Shown piece by piece: positions 1 to 9,730 of a stretch of DNA of 39,230 nucleotides. The stretch's first letter is position 1; the number at the start of each line of letters is the position of its first letter. This DNA comes from Pseudomonadota bacterium (GTDB taxonomy: Bacteria; Pseudomonadota; Alphaproteobacteria; Reyranellales; Reyranellaceae): contig JAFEFF010000003.1 in the NCBI GenBank assembly GCA_018240745.1, forward strand, positions 1 to 39,230, read 5' to 3'. The translations under genes were made by a program, and so were the position numbers. The notes under the pieces were generated by a model. It was not told where the DNA came from, did not search any database, and worked only from the letters and a program-made list of their open reading frames with translations.

Positions 1-35
1 CGCAACCCCAAGCCACCGTCCGCCTGCACGCATGA

Positions 36-49
36 TTGATGTACATCAA
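36..49 (+). promoter_or_regulatory. FNR/Anr/FixK-type operator (perfect palindrome)
   Basis: TTGATGTACATCAA is a perfect 14-bp palindrome matching the FNR-family consensus TTGAT-N4-ATCAA. Its centre is at 42.5. A -10-like TATACG lies at 76-81, which would put the transcription start near 84-88, so the box sits about 41.5-45 bp upstream as in a class II activated promoter. It precedes the small gene at 116 and probably also serves the exporter operon that follows. Which regulator of this family binds it cannot be told from sequence. Confidence 0.75.
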
Positions 50-115
50 GGACGAAAAGGGCCTGGACGACCACCTATACGACGATCGCCGCCGCTGTTG
101 CTCGAGAGGTCTTCG

Positions 116-298
116 ATGCCACCTCAGGACCTAAGTTTTGAAATCACTTCCAAGATCAGCGTTCGCGCCGACTTTGATCGACGGCGTGTCGTGATCTCGT
201 TCGAATCCAAGGACGGAAGGCTCATTCACCTCGAAGGGGATTACCAGACACTCGAAAGAATTCACGAGGAAATCCGAAAGCACATGGAAGAACTTTGA
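116..298 (+). CDS. Small hypothetical protein, 60 aa
   Basis: I do not recognise this family. The product begins MPPQDLSFEI, has no signal peptide or membrane segment, and is rich in charged residues. It has a predicted beta-rich first two thirds and an amphipathic helix at the end (ERIHEEIRKHMEEL). The start at 116 is chosen because GAGAGG lies at 104-109, six bases upstream. An in-frame ATG at 32 would overlap the FNR-type box and the predicted promoter. The gene is the first one after the box and lies 168 bp upstream of the hlyD-like gene on the same strand, so it may be co-transcribed with the exporter. Its job is unknown. Confidence 0.6.
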   Translation: MPPQDLSFEITSKISVRADFDRRRVVISFESKDGRLIHLEGDYQTLERIHEEIRKHMEEL

Positions 299-466
299 GA
301 TGAGGGCGACGGTCCGTGAGGGGGTGAAGGACTTGGACCGCGGCTTGAACGGACTTTGTTCGCCTGAAGGGCGGCCATTGACGGGCATGCGCTCGACCCG
401 TTTTGGTTCGCCGCACGGTAACGTACCAGACAGGATTGACCGGCGAGGATCCGCAAGGCTGTTCCG

Positions 467-1555
467 ATGAAAGGACAATCGGGCACGTGGCGCCTCAGGG
501 ACCCGTGGATCGTCGGGGCGATCGTCCTCATCCTCGCCGTCGCCGCCTACTACGCTTGGCAGCAACTGAAGCCGGCGGCCCTGCCTCCAGGCATCGCGAG
601 CGGAAATGGCCGCGTCGAGGCTACCGAGGTCGATATAGCGGCCAAGATCCCGGGCCGGATCAAGGACATTCTGGTCGACGAGGGTGACTTCATCACCGCG
701 GGGCAGGTGCTCGCCCACATGGACACCCAGACACTCGAGGCCCAGAAGCGTGAAGCGGAGGCGCAACTGCAGCGAGCGACGATCGCCGTCCAGACCGCGC
801 AAAGCCTGGTGACACAACGGGAGGCGGAACGCCGGGCCTATCTTGCCGTCCTCGCGCAGCAGGAGGCGGATCTCGACGCGGCGCAGCGGCGGTTCGAGCG
901 CTCGCAGGTACTGGCACCGCGGGGCGCCGTCCCGGTACAGACCCTCGACGATGACCGGGCCCGATTCAATGGCGCGAAAGCGGCTGTCAGTACCGCGCAA
1001 GCGCGGATAGCCGCGGCAGACGCCGCGATCAGCCAGGCAAGATCGCAGGTCGTCGACGCAAAGGCTGCCATAGACGTGGCGCAGGCAACGATCCAGCGCA
1101 TCCAGGCCGACATCGACGACAGCACGCTTCGATCGCCTCGTGACGGGCGAGTGCAGTACCGCGTGGCCCAGCCCGGGGAAGTGCTCGCGGCGGGAGGACG
1201 GGTTCTCAACGCCGTCGATCTGAGCGACGTGTACATGACCTTCTATCTCCCGACCGAGCAGGCCGGGCACGTCGCGCTCGGGGCCGAGGCGCGGATCATT
1301 CTCGACGCCGCGCCGCAATACGTGGTTCCGGCGAAAATCTCCTATGTCGCCGATGTCGCCCAGTTCACCCCCAAGACGGTGGAAACGGCCGATGAGCGCC
1401 AGAAGCTGATGTTCCGGCTCAAGGCGCGGATCGCGCCGGAGCTGCTGCGCAAACACCTGCGTCAGGTCAAGACGGGCCTGCCCGGGCTGGTCTATGTGCA
1501 GTTGGAGCCCACGGCTCAATGGCCGAAGAGTTTGACAGGCACGCTCCTCCAATGA
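467..1555 (+). CDS. HlyD-family periplasmic adaptor (membrane fusion protein) of an ABC exporter
   Basis: Adaptor subunit linking an inner-membrane ABC exporter to an outer-membrane channel. Of 362 residues, about 13-33 form one membrane anchor ([17 protein letters not shown]). It is followed by the first lipoyl/barrel half ([18 protein letters not shown], around 45-75), a long alanine/glutamine-rich coiled-coil hairpin (about 80-215), and the returning barrel half with [20 protein letters not shown]. The arrangement matches the YbhG/YhiI group that accompanies ABC-2 exporters. The gene overlaps the start of the ABC fusion gene downstream, which indicates translational coupling. Its substrate is unknown. 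Expression may depend on the FNR-type box at 36-49. Confidence 0.9.
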   Translation: MKGQSGTWRLRDPWIVGAIVLILAVAAYYAWQQLKPAALPPGIASGNGRVEATEVDIAAKIPGRIKDILVDEGDFITAGQVLAHMDTQTLEAQKREAEAQLQRATIAVQTAQSLVTQREAERRAYLAVLAQQEADLDAAQRRFERSQVLAPRGAVPVQTLDDDRARFNGAKAAVSTAQARIAAADAAISQARSQVVDAKAAIDVAQATIQRIQADIDDSTLRSPRDGRVQYRVAQPGEVLAAGGRVLNAVDLSDVYMTFYLPTEQAGHVALGAEARIILDAAPQYVVPAKISYVADVAQFTPKTVETADERQKLMFRLKARIAPELLRKHLRQVKTGLPGLVYVQLEPTAQWPKSLTGTLLQ

Positions 1556-4323
1556 GCGCGCCCGACAATGCCCGCGGCGTTGGCTCGATGGCGGTCGCAA
1601 GCCTCCGCAACGTCGGGCTGAGTTATGGCAGGACCCGCGCTCTCGACGATATCACGCTCGACATACCCGCCGACCGCATGGTCGGGCTGATCGGACCGGA
1701 CGGGGTCGGCAAGTCCAGCCTTCTCGCATTGATTGCCGGAGCCCACGTCATCCAGGACGGGCAGGTCGAAGTCCTCGGCGGCGATATGGCGGATGCCGGT
1801 CATCGGCGCGCGACCTGTCCGCGCATTGCCTTCATGCCCCAGGGCCTCGGCAAGAACCTCTATCCGACGCTTTCGGTCTTCGAGAACGTGGATTTCTTCG
1901 GCCGGCTGTTCGGGCATGCGCGAGCGGAACGGGACCGCCGCATCGCCGACGTGCTGCAGAGCACCGGGCTCGCGCCATTCGCGGGCCGTCCGGCGGGCAA
2001 GCTTTCGGGCGGCATGAAACAGAAGCTCGGCCTCTGCTGCGCGCTGATACACGATCCGGATCTGCTCATTCTCGACGAGCCGACGACCGGCGTCGACCCA
2101 TTGTCGCGACGCCAGTTCTGGAGTCTGATCGAGGGCATCCGGCGCGGCCGGCCCGGCATGAGCGTCATCGTCGCGACCGCTTACATGGAGGAGGCGGCCC
2201 GATTCGATTGGCTGGTCGCGATGGATGCCGGCCATATCCTGGCTACCGGCAGTCCTTCGGAACTGCTCGCGCGAACCGATTCGCCGACGCTCGATGCCGC
2301 CTTCATCGCGCTCCTGCCGGAGGAGATGCGCAAGGAGCACCGGGCGGTGGAAATTCCCCCTCGCGGGCCCCTGGCGGAGCCCGACATCGCGATCGCGTCG
2401 GAAGGTTTGACCATGCGCTTCGGCGACTTCGTTGCCGTCGATCATGTGAGCTTCCGTATCGGACGCGGCGAGATCTTCGGCTTTCTCGGATCGAACGGCT
2501 GCGGCAAGACCACGACGATGAAGATGTTGACCGGCCTTCTGCCGGCAAGCGAAGGCCGTGCGAGTCTGTTCGGTCGCGCGGTCGACCCGAACGACATCGA
2601 GGTGCGCCGCCGCGTCGGCTACATGTCGCAGTCCTTCTCTCTCTATTCGGAACTCACCGTCCGGCAAAACCTCGATCTGCACGCCCGGCTGTTCAAGCTG
2701 CCGTCCGAGACGATCCCTGCGCGGATCGACGAAGTGGCGCGCCGCTTCGATCTTGCCGGGGCCATGGACGACCTGCCGGACGCACTGCCGCTCGGCATTC
2801 GTCAGCGTCTCTCGCTCGCCGTCGCGATGATCCATTCCCCGGAAGTGCTGATCCTCGACGAGCCGACCTCGGGCGTCGATCCGGTCGCGCGCGACGCCTT
2901 CTGGCAAATCCTCGTGGACCTGTCGCGGCACGACAACGTGACGATCTTCATCTCGACGCATTTCATGAACGAGGGCGAACGCTGCGACCGCATCTCGTTG
3001 ATGCATGCCGGCAAGGTGCTGGTGACCGACACGCCCCGCAACATCGTGGCCGAGCGCGGCGCGGCGACGCTCGAAGACGCGTTCATCCGATACCTGGAAG
3101 ATGCCATCGGCCAGGTGCAGGACCGGACGCAACCCCCGCCTGCCCCGATCGGCATTGCTTCGGCCGAAGATCGGCGCGGCCCACGCATCGGCCCGTCTTT
3201 CGATCTGCGCCGCATGTTCAGCTACGTGCAGCGCGAAGCGCTGGAGCTGAAACGCGATCCGATCCGGCTGGTCCTGGCGCTGCTCGGCGGCGTGGTCCTG
3301 ATGTTCGCGACCGGCTATGGCATCAATCTCGACGTCGACAACCTGTCCTTCGCCGTGCTCGACCGCGACCAGACGACGACCAGCGAGAATTACGTCCTGA
3401 ACATCGCGGGGTCGCGCTATTTCGTCCAACAGCGGCCAATCACCGACTATGGCGATCTCGACCGGCGGATGCGCAGCGGCGCGCTCAGCCTCGCGCTCGA
3501 GATACCAGCCAATTTCGCGCGCGACGCGGCGCGGGGCCGCGATGTCCAGATCGCGGCATGGATCGACGGCGCCATGCCGCAGCGCGCCGAGACCATCCGC
3601 GGCTATGTGCGGGGGATGCACGCGGGCTGGCTCGCCGAACAGGTCCGAACCCGGTTCGGCAAGCAGGCTTCGGTCGGACAATTCCGGCTGGAAATCCGAT
3701 ACCGCTACAATCCCAACATCGAAAGCCTGGTTGCCATCGTGCCGGCGATGATTCCGCTGCTGCTGATGCTGATCCCGGCAATGTTGGCGGCCCTCAGCGT
3801 GGTGCGCGAGAAGGAACTCGGATCGATCATCAATCTCTATGTGACGCCCGTGACCCGGGTCGAATTCGTGCTGGGCAAGCAAATCCCGTACATCGTGCTG
3901 TCGATGATGAGTTTCCTGCTGTTCACGGCCTTCGCGATCTTCATATTTCGCGTGCCGTTCACCGGAAGCCTTCTCGCCTTCGCACTGGGGGCACTGCTCT
4001 ATGTCGGCGCGGCGACCGGGATCGGCCTGTTGATCTCGAGTTTCACGAGCAGCCAGATGGCGGCCATTTTCGGAACCGCGATCCTCACGATGCTTCCCGC
4101 CGTGCAATTCTGCGGCATCATTCACCCCGTCGCGTCGCTGGAGGGACTGGGCGCTCTGATCGGCCGAATCTTCCCGACCACGTACTTCGTGACGATCGCA
4201 AGGGGTACCTTTTCGAAGGGGCTCGGTTTCGGTGACCTCGAGGCGGCGTTCGTTCCGCTCGCGATCGCCGTTCCGCTGCTGCTCGGCGCTACCGCGGCGC
4301 TGCTCAAGAAACAGGCGCGCTGA
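1519..4323 (+). CDS. ABC exporter: two ATPase domains fused to an ABC-2 permease (RbbA/YhiH type)
   Basis: A 934-residue fusion with two nucleotide-binding domains followed by an ABC-2 membrane domain. NBD1 has Walker A GPDGVGKS (59-66), signature KLSGGMKQK and Walker [17 protein letters not shown]2 has Walker [10 protein letters not shown] (around 324-332) and Walker [14 protein letters not shown], but its signature reads LPLGIRQR instead of LSGGQ. The C-terminal part has one membrane segment near 580-600, a large extracytoplasmic loop, and a cluster of segments from about 735 on. This domain order is typical of RbbA/YhiH-like proteins that work with an HlyD adaptor and a second ABC-2 permease, exactly the neighbours here. 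The start could instead be ATG 1552, which overlaps the previous stop as ATGA. Confidence 0.9.
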   Translation: MAEEFDRHAPPMSAPDNARGVGSMAVASLRNVGLSYGRTRALDDITLDIPADRMVGLIGPDGVGKSSLLALIAGAHVIQDGQVEVLGGDMADAGHRRATCPRIAFMPQGLGKNLYPTLSVFENVDFFGRLFGHARAERDRRIADVLQSTGLAPFAGRPAGKLSGGMKQKLGLCCALIHDPDLLILDEPTTGVDPLSRRQFWSLIEGIRRGRPGMSVIVATAYMEEAARFDWLVAMDAGHILATGSPSELLARTDSPTLDAAFIALLPEEMRKEHRAVEIPPRGPLAEPDIAIASEGLTMRFGDFVAVDHVSFRIGRGEIFGFLGSNGCGKTTTMKMLTGLLPASEGRASLFGRAVDPNDIEVRRRVGYMSQSFSLYSELTVRQNLDLHARLFKLPSETIPARIDEVARRFDLAGAMDDLPDALPLGIRQRLSLAVAMIHSPEVLILDEPTSGVDPVARDAFWQILVDLSRHDNVTIFISTHFMNEGERCDRISLMHAGKVLVTDTPRNIVAERGAATLEDAFIRYLEDAIGQVQDRTQPPPAPIGIASAEDRRGPRIGPSFDLRRMFSYVQREALELKRDPIRLVLALLGGVVLMFATGYGINLDVDNLSFAVLDRDQTTTSENYVLNIAGSRYFVQQRPITDYGDLDRRMRSGALSLALEIPANFARDAARGRDVQIAAWIDGAMPQRAETIRGYVRGMHAGWLAEQVRTRFGKQASVGQFRLEIRYRYNPNIESLVAIVPAMIPLLLMLIPAMLAALSVVREKELGSIINLYVTPVTRVEFVLGKQIPYIVLSMMSFLLFTAFAIFIFRVPFTGSLLAFALGALLYVGAATGIGLLISSFTSSQMAAIFGTAILTMLPAVQFCGIIHPVASLEGLGALIGRIFPTTYFVTIARGTFSKGLGFGDLEAAFVPLAIAVPLLLGATAALLKKQAR

Positions 4324-4325
4324 CG

Positions 4326-5438
4326 ATGCGCACCGCCAATGTCCTGCAGCTCGGGATCAAGGAGCTGCGCGGCCTGGCTCGCGATCCGATACTGCTGGCA
4401 TTGATCGTCTATGCCTTCACGATGGCGGTCTACGCCAAGGCGACGGCGGTACCCGAAACTCTCAACAAGGCATCGATCGCGATCGTCGACGAGGACCGCT
4501 CGCCCCTGTCCGAACGCATTACCGGTGCCTTCTACCCGCCCTATTTCACCCTGCCGGCGCTCATCACGCCGGCCGAAATGGATCGAAGGATGGATGTCGG
4601 GACCGATACCTTCGCGCTCGACATCCCGCCCGAGTTTCAGCAGGACCTTCTGGCCGGCCGCTCGCCGGCGATACAGCTCAATGTCGACGCGACGAGGATG
4701 TCGCAGGCCTTCAACGGCAGCGGATACGTGCAGAGCATCGTTTCCGGAGAGATCACCGATTTTGCGCGGCGCTATCGCTCCGCCGCCGCGCCGCAGGTCG
4801 ATCTCAATCTGCGCGTGCGGTTCAATCCAAACCTCACCGTTGCATGGTTCGGCGCCGTCACGGCCATCATCGACAATATCGCGATGCTGTCGATCATCCT
4901 TACCGGCGCGGCGCTCATTCGTGAGCGCGAGCACGGTACGATCGAGCATCTGCTGGTCATGCCGGTGACGCCGATCGAGATCATGCTGAGCAAGATCTGG
5001 TCGATGGGGCTGGTTGTGCTCGTGGTTTCCAGCCTGTCGCTGGTATTCGTGGTGCAGGGCGCCCTCTCGGTGCCGATCGAGGGCTCGCTCTGGCTTTTCG
5101 TGCTGGGCTCCGCCCTCGACCTCTTCGCCACCACCGCGATGGGTATCGCGCTGGCCACCATCGCCGTCTCCATGCCGCAGTTCGCTCTGCTGGTGATCCT
5201 CGTCCTGGTACCGTTGCAGGTGCTGTCGGGCGCCCTGACGCCGCGCGAGAGCATGCCGGAAATCGTGCGGACCTTCATGCTCGGCGCGCCGAACACGCAC
5301 TATGTCATGCTTGCCCAATCGATCCTGTTTCGCGGCGCCGGGTTGAGCGCCGTCTGGCCGCAATTTCTTGCCCTCCTGGTCATCGGGGCGACCCTGTTCA
5401 TGTTCGCCCTGAGGCGCTTCCGCAGCTTCCTGAAGTAG
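4326..5438 (+). CDS. ABC-2 type permease (YhhJ-like), second membrane subunit of the exporter
   Basis: A 370-residue ABC-2 family permease: one N-terminal membrane segment (PILLALIVYAFTMAVY, around 20-36), a large extracytoplasmic domain to about residue 175, then five to six membrane segments. The ABC-2 hallmark IREREHGTIEHLLVMPV follows the second segment. The gene starts two bases after the stop of the ATPase fusion gene. It resembles the permease part of that fusion ([19 protein letters not shown]), so the two membrane domains probably form a heterodimer. Together with the HlyD protein they make a complete tripartite exporter apart from the outer-membrane channel, which is not in the window. 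Confidence 0.9.
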   Translation: MRTANVLQLGIKELRGLARDPILLALIVYAFTMAVYAKATAVPETLNKASIAIVDEDRSPLSERITGAFYPPYFTLPALITPAEMDRRMDVGTDTFALDIPPEFQQDLLAGRSPAIQLNVDATRMSQAFNGSGYVQSIVSGEITDFARRYRSAAAPQVDLNLRVRFNPNLTVAWFGAVTAIIDNIAMLSIILTGAALIREREHGTIEHLLVMPVTPIEIMLSKIWSMGLVVLVVSSLSLVFVVQGALSVPIEGSLWLFVLGSALDLFATTAMGIALATIAVSMPQFALLVILVLVPLQVLSGALTPRESMPEIVRTFMLGAPNTHYVMLAQSILFRGAGLSAVWPQFLALLVIGATLFMFALRRFRSFLK

Positions 5439-5546
5439 CCACATATCCCCGAGTCGGCTGGCGACGATCGGCGCGGCGGGCGAGGCCGACAGTTGCGTCA
5501 GTCCGTACCCGACCTTACGATTTGGTCGACTCCTCGGGAGGCTCCG

Positions 5547-7319
5547 TTGGAGCGACAGCAGCGCAGACTGGGCGCCGTCCTGGCAGCCGACATGGTCGGC
5601 TATTCGCGCCTGATGGGTCGGGACGAGAGCGGCACGCTGGAACGGTTGAAGGCTCTTCGCGGCGAGCGGCTGATGCCGGCGCTGGTGCGCAACTCGGGCC
5701 GGCTGGTCAAGACCATCGGTGATGGCGTGCTGGTCGAGTTCGCGAGCGCCGTCCACGCGCTTGCTGCCGCGATCGAAATTCAGCAGGCGATGGCCGACGC
5801 CAACCAGCGCGAGCCCGAGCCGAGCCGCATTGTCTTCCGCATTGGCCTGCACCTCGGCGACCTGATCGTCGAGGGCGATGATCTTTATGGCGACGGTGTC
5901 AACATTGCCGCCCGGCTGGAGGCGGCCGCGCCGCCGGGCGGCATCCTGGTGTCGCGCGCTCTCAAGGAGGCGGCGCAGGGCCGCCTCGAAGCCGACCTGG
6001 TGCCGCTGGGCGACCTTCACCTCAAGAACATCGACCGGCCGGTGCGCGCGTTCCGGGTCGAGTGGAAACCCGACGACTGGCGGGTCGGAGCGTCCTCTGC
6101 GGCCGCTCCTGTGCCGGCAGGCGCTCATTCGGACAGGCCCTCGATCGCCGTCTTGCCGTTCGCGAACAAGAGCGGTGATCCTGGGCAGGACTATTTTGCC
6201 GACGGCGTGAGTGAGGACATCGTCACCGCCCTGTCGCGCTTTCACGAGCTTGTGGTCATCTCACGCAGCTCGAGCTTCGCCTTCAAGGACAAGGGGCTGG
6301 ACGTGCGCCAGATTGCCGACCAGCTCGGCGTGCGCTACGTGCTGAGCGGCAGCCTGCGCAAGGCGGGCAATCGCGTACGCGTGTCGGCCGAGCTCACCGA
6401 TGTAGCAACCGGCGCACAGGTCTGGTCGGACCGATACGACCGCGACCTGGCCGACGTCTTCGAGCTGCAGGATGATATCAGCCGCACCGTAGCCGCGGTG
6501 ATCGAGCCCGCGATCCGCAGCGCCGAGATAGAGCGGGCGCGCCGAAAGCCGCCGGCCAGCCTCACGGCATATGACCTCTACCTCAAGGCGCTGCCGCATC
6601 TGTGGGCTGGCACGCGCGATGACATCCCCAGGGCGATCGGGTTCCTGCGCCAGTCTCTCGTGCTGGATGCGGCCAGCGCGCCGACGCTCTCTGCGCTCTC
6701 CGTGGCCCTGGTGATGGCCTCGCCCTCCGGGGCGCAGGCCACGCCGGACATGGCAGTCGAGGCGGTGGCATTGGCGCGCCGCGCCGTCGAGGTCGACGCT
6801 ACTGATGCGTTTGCCCAGGCTGCCTATGGATTCGCTCTGGTTGGCGCCGCGGGCGACCACGCTCAGGGACGATTGCACGCACAGGAGGCGGTACGGCTCA
6901 ATCCCAACTCGGCCCTGGCGTGGGGAACGCTCGGCTTCATGAAGAGCCTGGGCGGTGACTTCGAGTCCGCCATCGCCGAGCTTCAGCGTGCCATGACGCT
7001 CAGTCCCTACGACAGCCTGCTCTCGCTATGGACGCTGGGCCTTGCCGCCGCCTGCTTCGGGCTTGGCCGCTACGGGGAGGGGATAAGCTGGGCGCGCAAG
7101 TCGGTACAACAGAACCCGGGCAGCGGCACGTCGCATCGTCTGCTGGCCGCCAACCTTGCCGCAGCCGGCCGGCTCGAGGAGGCGCGCGAGGTGACGGCCC
7201 GGCGCGACGCCCAGCAGAAGACGACGATCAGCGAACTGCGGGCCCTGCGGTTCTTCAAGCAGGAAGAAACGATGGAGCGGTACCTCGCGGTCCAGCGCGA
7301 GATCGGCGTGCCGGAGTGA
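5547..7319 (+). CDS. Class III adenylate/guanylate cyclase domain - TolB-like domain - TPR protein
   Basis: About 590 residues. Residues ~5-170 form a class III nucleotide cyclase domain with both metal aspartates (LAADMVGYSRL and KTIGDGVLVEF), the base-selecting Lys of KTIGD, and the transition-state Asn/Arg of GDGVNIAARLEA, so activity is plausible. Residues ~195-330 are a TolB-N-like segment (SIAVLPFANKSGDPGQDYFA, YVLSGSLRK, VWSDRYDRDL), and the rest is TPR-type helices ending near RYLAVQREIGVPE. Alphaproteobacteria carry many paralogues of this architecture. TTG 5547 is chosen because GGGAGG lies at 5536-5541; a TTG at 5493 is an in-frame alternative. The sensed signal and the output are unknown. 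Confidence 0.88.
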   Translation: MERQQRRLGAVLAADMVGYSRLMGRDESGTLERLKALRGERLMPALVRNSGRLVKTIGDGVLVEFASAVHALAAAIEIQQAMADANQREPEPSRIVFRIGLHLGDLIVEGDDLYGDGVNIAARLEAAAPPGGILVSRALKEAAQGRLEADLVPLGDLHLKNIDRPVRAFRVEWKPDDWRVGASSAAAPVPAGAHSDRPSIAVLPFANKSGDPGQDYFADGVSEDIVTALSRFHELVVISRSSSFAFKDKGLDVRQIADQLGVRYVLSGSLRKAGNRVRVSAELTDVATGAQVWSDRYDRDLADVFELQDDISRTVAAVIEPAIRSAEIERARRKPPASLTAYDLYLKALPHLWAGTRDDIPRAIGFLRQSLVLDAASAPTLSALSVALVMASPSGAQATPDMAVEAVALARRAVEVDATDAFAQAAYGFALVGAAGDHAQGRLHAQEAVRLNPNSALAWGTLGFMKSLGGDFESAIAELQRAMTLSPYDSLLSLWTLGLAAACFGLGRYGEGISWARKSVQQNPGSGTSHRLLAANLAAAGRLEEAREVTARRDAQQKTTISELRALRFFKQEETMERYLAVQREIGVPE

Positions 7320-7440
7320 ATCTGTTGTCCCGATCACCGTCAGATGTTGACGGACAGATCAGCGAAATCGGACGGCAAATAACCGGGAAAATGGCGTCTC
7401 GCGCCACCGGATTCCCCGTTCGTCCTCGGAACGATCGCTC

Positions 7441-7493
7441 GGAAGCCCCCGTGCTCGACAGCGGGGAAGCCCCCGTGCTCGACAGCGAGGAAG
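7441..7493. repeat. Tandem duplication of a 24-bp unit
   Basis: The unit beginning GGAAGCCCCCGTGCTCGACA occupies 7441-7464 and is repeated at 7465-7488 with one difference at its last base. GGAAG at 7489-7493 starts a third copy. It lies in the 300-base gap 7320-7619 between the cyclase/TPR gene and the importer operon. I see no convincing gene, terminator or regulator site elsewhere in that gap. Confidence 0.85.
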
Positions 7494-7619
7494 TTCATCG
7501 GGTCAGCAAGGCTCCGACCGCATGCCGGTCGGCAGCCATCAAGCCGCCACATTAGGGTCGAGTATTTGGCTCAATCGAGAATGCACTGGCCGCAAGGCGC
7601 CGGCACCGCGAGGGAGGCT

Positions 7620-8477
7620 ATGGGCTCTGACGTCGCGCTCGCATTCGACTTGCTGGCCTTCACCTCGGTGATGGTGCTGATAGTCCTCGGCCTCGGGGTC
7701 ATCGCCAGCATGATGGGCATCTTCAACTTCGCCCATGGTGAGTTCGTCCTGCTCGGCGCCTATACCGTCTACCTGTTCGAAAGCATCGGCCTGTCCGGAT
7801 GGGTGGGCATTCTGGCTGCACCGTTTGTGCTGGCTCTGGTCGGACTCGTGCTGGAGCGGCTCATCATACGGCGCTTCTATGCCACTCCGATCATAGCCAT
7901 GCTCGGTACCTACGCGATCGGACTGGCGATCCGCGAGACGGTGCGCGCCCTGCTGGGCGGCCACTACGTGTCGATCGCGGAGCCGCTGCCGGGCGCCTTC
8001 ACCGTGTTCGGGCTCGACTTCTCGATCTGGCGCACGGTTATCGTCGTCACGACGGCCTGCGTCATTGTCGGCACATGGCTTTCCCTCTCGCGCACTTCGC
8101 TCGGGCTGCAGGTTCGCGGCGCTCTCGAGAACCCCAACCTTGCTCGTGCTTGCGGCATCTCGACCCGCCGGCTCTACGCCTTCACTTTCGCGTTCGGGGC
8201 GGCGCTGGCGGGGCTCGCCGGCGCACTGATCGTACCGCTCTATCAGCTATCGGCCGACATCGGCACGCGCTTTCTGGTGCAGGCCTTCCTCTCGGTCATG
8301 CTGGGCGGCGTCGGCACTTTCGAGGGCCCGGTGCTGGGCGCGGCGGCTGTCGGCGGTCTGACCGCGGGCCTGCCGTGGGTCGTCATTCCCGTGCTTGCCG
8401 ATCCACTGGTGTTCGTCATTGCGTTGGTGATCGTGAAGCTGCGTCCGCAAGGGTTCATCACTCAGGGAAGGTTCTGA
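7620..8477 (+). CDS. Branched-chain-type ABC importer permease, LivH/UrtB family
   Basis: A 285-residue integral membrane protein with about eight hydrophobic segments. It carries the family-typical start of the LivH fold (IVLGLGVIASMMGIFNFAHG) and the late glycine-rich segment LGGVGTFEGPVLGAAAVGG. It forms the translocation pore with the LivM-like protein two genes downstream. ATG 7620 is chosen because GAGGGAGG lies at 7610-7617; an in-frame ATG at 7566 has no comparable site. It is the first gene of a six-gene run on the same strand with gaps of 2-27 bases or overlaps. The order permease, binding protein, permease, two ATPases, amidase suggests import of an amide or urea-like compound. Confidence 0.93.
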   Translation: MGSDVALAFDLLAFTSVMVLIVLGLGVIASMMGIFNFAHGEFVLLGAYTVYLFESIGLSGWVGILAAPFVLALVGLVLERLIIRRFYATPIIAMLGTYAIGLAIRETVRALLGGHYVSIAEPLPGAFTVFGLDFSIWRTVIVVTTACVIVGTWLSLSRTSLGLQVRGALENPNLARACGISTRRLYAFTFAFGAALAGLAGALIVPLYQLSADIGTRFLVQAFLSVMLGGVGTFEGPVLGAAAVGGLTAGLPWVVIPVLADPLVFVIALVIVKLRPQGFITQGRF

Positions 8478-8479
8478 CC

Positions 8480-9730
8480 ATGACTGGCAAATCACGTCGC
8501 GAAAGCTCTTCTTCCCCAAATCTGGGACGCCGCCGACTGCTCGGCGCGAGCGCTCTCGGTGCCGCCGGATGGGTGGCGAGCGGCGGCGGCTGGATACTCG
8601 CTCCGCGCGAGGCGCGTGCGGCTGATGCGATCCGCATGGGCATCGCCACCGACATCACCGGTGCGATCGCACCGTCGGGTAACGCGAACTGGCAGGTCGC
8701 GCAGTTCACGGTCGAGCAGATCAACAAGGCTGGCGGAATTCTCGGCCGCAAGATCGAGCTCTATCTGGAAGACACGGCGTCCGACCCCAAGGTCGCTGTC
8801 GGCAACGTCCGCAAGCTCATTCAGGAGCGCAAGGTCGACGTCGTGCTTGGCGGGATCACATCGGCGATGCGCCAGGCGATCAAGGACCCGATCGTGAACC
8901 GCGGCCGCACGCTCTACATTTATCCGCAGCTCTACGAGGGCAAGGAGTGCACCAAGCATCTCTATTGCACGGGCCCGACGCCCGCCCAGCAGTGCGACAA
9001 GCTCATCCCCTACCTGATCAAGACCGTCGGCAAGAAGCGTTTCGCCATGCCGTCGGCCAACTACGTCTGGCCGCAGTTGTTGAACAAGTACGCGCGCAAG
9101 GTCATCGAGGCCAACGGCGGCGAGGTGGTGTTTGAGGAATACTACCCGCTCGATCAGCCCGAGTATTCGGCGACGATTGGCAAGATCCGCGACGGCAAGG
9201 TGGACTGCGTGTTCAACACCGTCATCCCGCCGGGCCTGCAACCCTTCATGAAGCAGCTCTACGAGTCGGGCTTCCAGAAGGGTGGCGGTGCGGTGGCCTG
9301 CGTCTACTTCGACGAGAACCTGCTGAACTACCTGCCGGCCGAGGAAATGGACGGCCTCTACAGTTGCCTCGACTACTTCCAGTCGGTCGACGATCCGTTC
9401 AGCAAGCAGCTGCAGGCCGACTATTCCAAGCGCTTCCCCAATACGAAGTACATGTTCACGGCGGGCTCTGCGGCAACCGGAATGTATCGCGGCATCAAGT
9501 TCTACGAAGCCGCCGTGATGGAGACCAAGGGTGACCTCAAGCGCGAGACCGTGTCGGCCGCGATGGACCACGGCAGGATTGCGCAGGGGCCGGGCGGCGG
9601 CGCCGAGATGGTGCCGGGCCACATGCACTGCAAGATGAATATGTATATCGCCCAGTGCAAAGCCGAGGCGGGCAAGACCCGCTACGACATCATCAGCAAG
9701 GCCGACATGGTCGATCCGAAGGAATGCTGA
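8480..9730 (+). CDS. Periplasmic substrate-binding protein, AmiC/UrtA-like, Tat-type signal
   Basis: A 416-residue type I periplasmic binding protein. The N-terminus carries a twin-arginine motif (GRRRLLGAS, R17-R19), a weakly hydrophobic stretch and a likely cleavage site after PREARA (A47), so it is probably exported folded by Tat. The mature part starts IRMGIATDITGAIAPSG and contains GGILGRKIELYLEDTASDP, as in the Leu/amide/urea binding group. Features such as PSANYVWPQLLNKY, EEYYPLD and VFNTVIPPG resemble AmiC and UrtA more than LivJ. Together with the downstream amidase this points to short amides or urea-like ligands, but the ligand is inferred. The start is two bases after the permease stop. 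Confidence 0.9.
   Translation: MTGKSRRESSSSPNLGRRRLLGASALGAAGWVASGGGWILAPREARAADAIRMGIATDITGAIAPSGNANWQVAQFTVEQINKAGGILGRKIELYLEDTASDPKVAVGNVRKLIQERKVDVVLGGITSAMRQAIKDPIVNRGRTLYIYPQLYEGKECTKHLYCTGPTPAQQCDKLIPYLIKTVGKKRFAMPSANYVWPQLLNKYARKVIEANGGEVVFEEYYPLDQPEYSATIGKIRDGKVDCVFNTVIPPGLQPFMKQLYESGFQKGGGAVACVYFDENLLNYLPAEEMDGLYSCLDYFQSVDDPFSKQLQADYSKRFPNTKYMFTAGSAATGMYRGIKFYEAAVMETKGDLKRETVSAAMDHGRIAQGPGGGAEMVPGHMHCKMNMYIAQCKAEAGKTRYDIISKADMVDPKEC

Noticed and set aside
32..115. Earlier start (ATG 32) for the small gene
   Set aside because: It overlaps the FNR-type palindrome and predicted promoter, has no ribosome site, and the added residues are Arg/Pro-rich and unlike the rest.
131..6245. Very long minus-strand open frames (131-1600, 1516-4125, 4122-6245) opposite the exporter and cyclase genes
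   Set aside because: They are antisense to clear protein families, are rich in Arg/His/Asp repeats typical of reversed high-GC codons, and match no family. Similar long frames opposite hybrid kinase, AtuA and hisD genes were rejected for the same reason.
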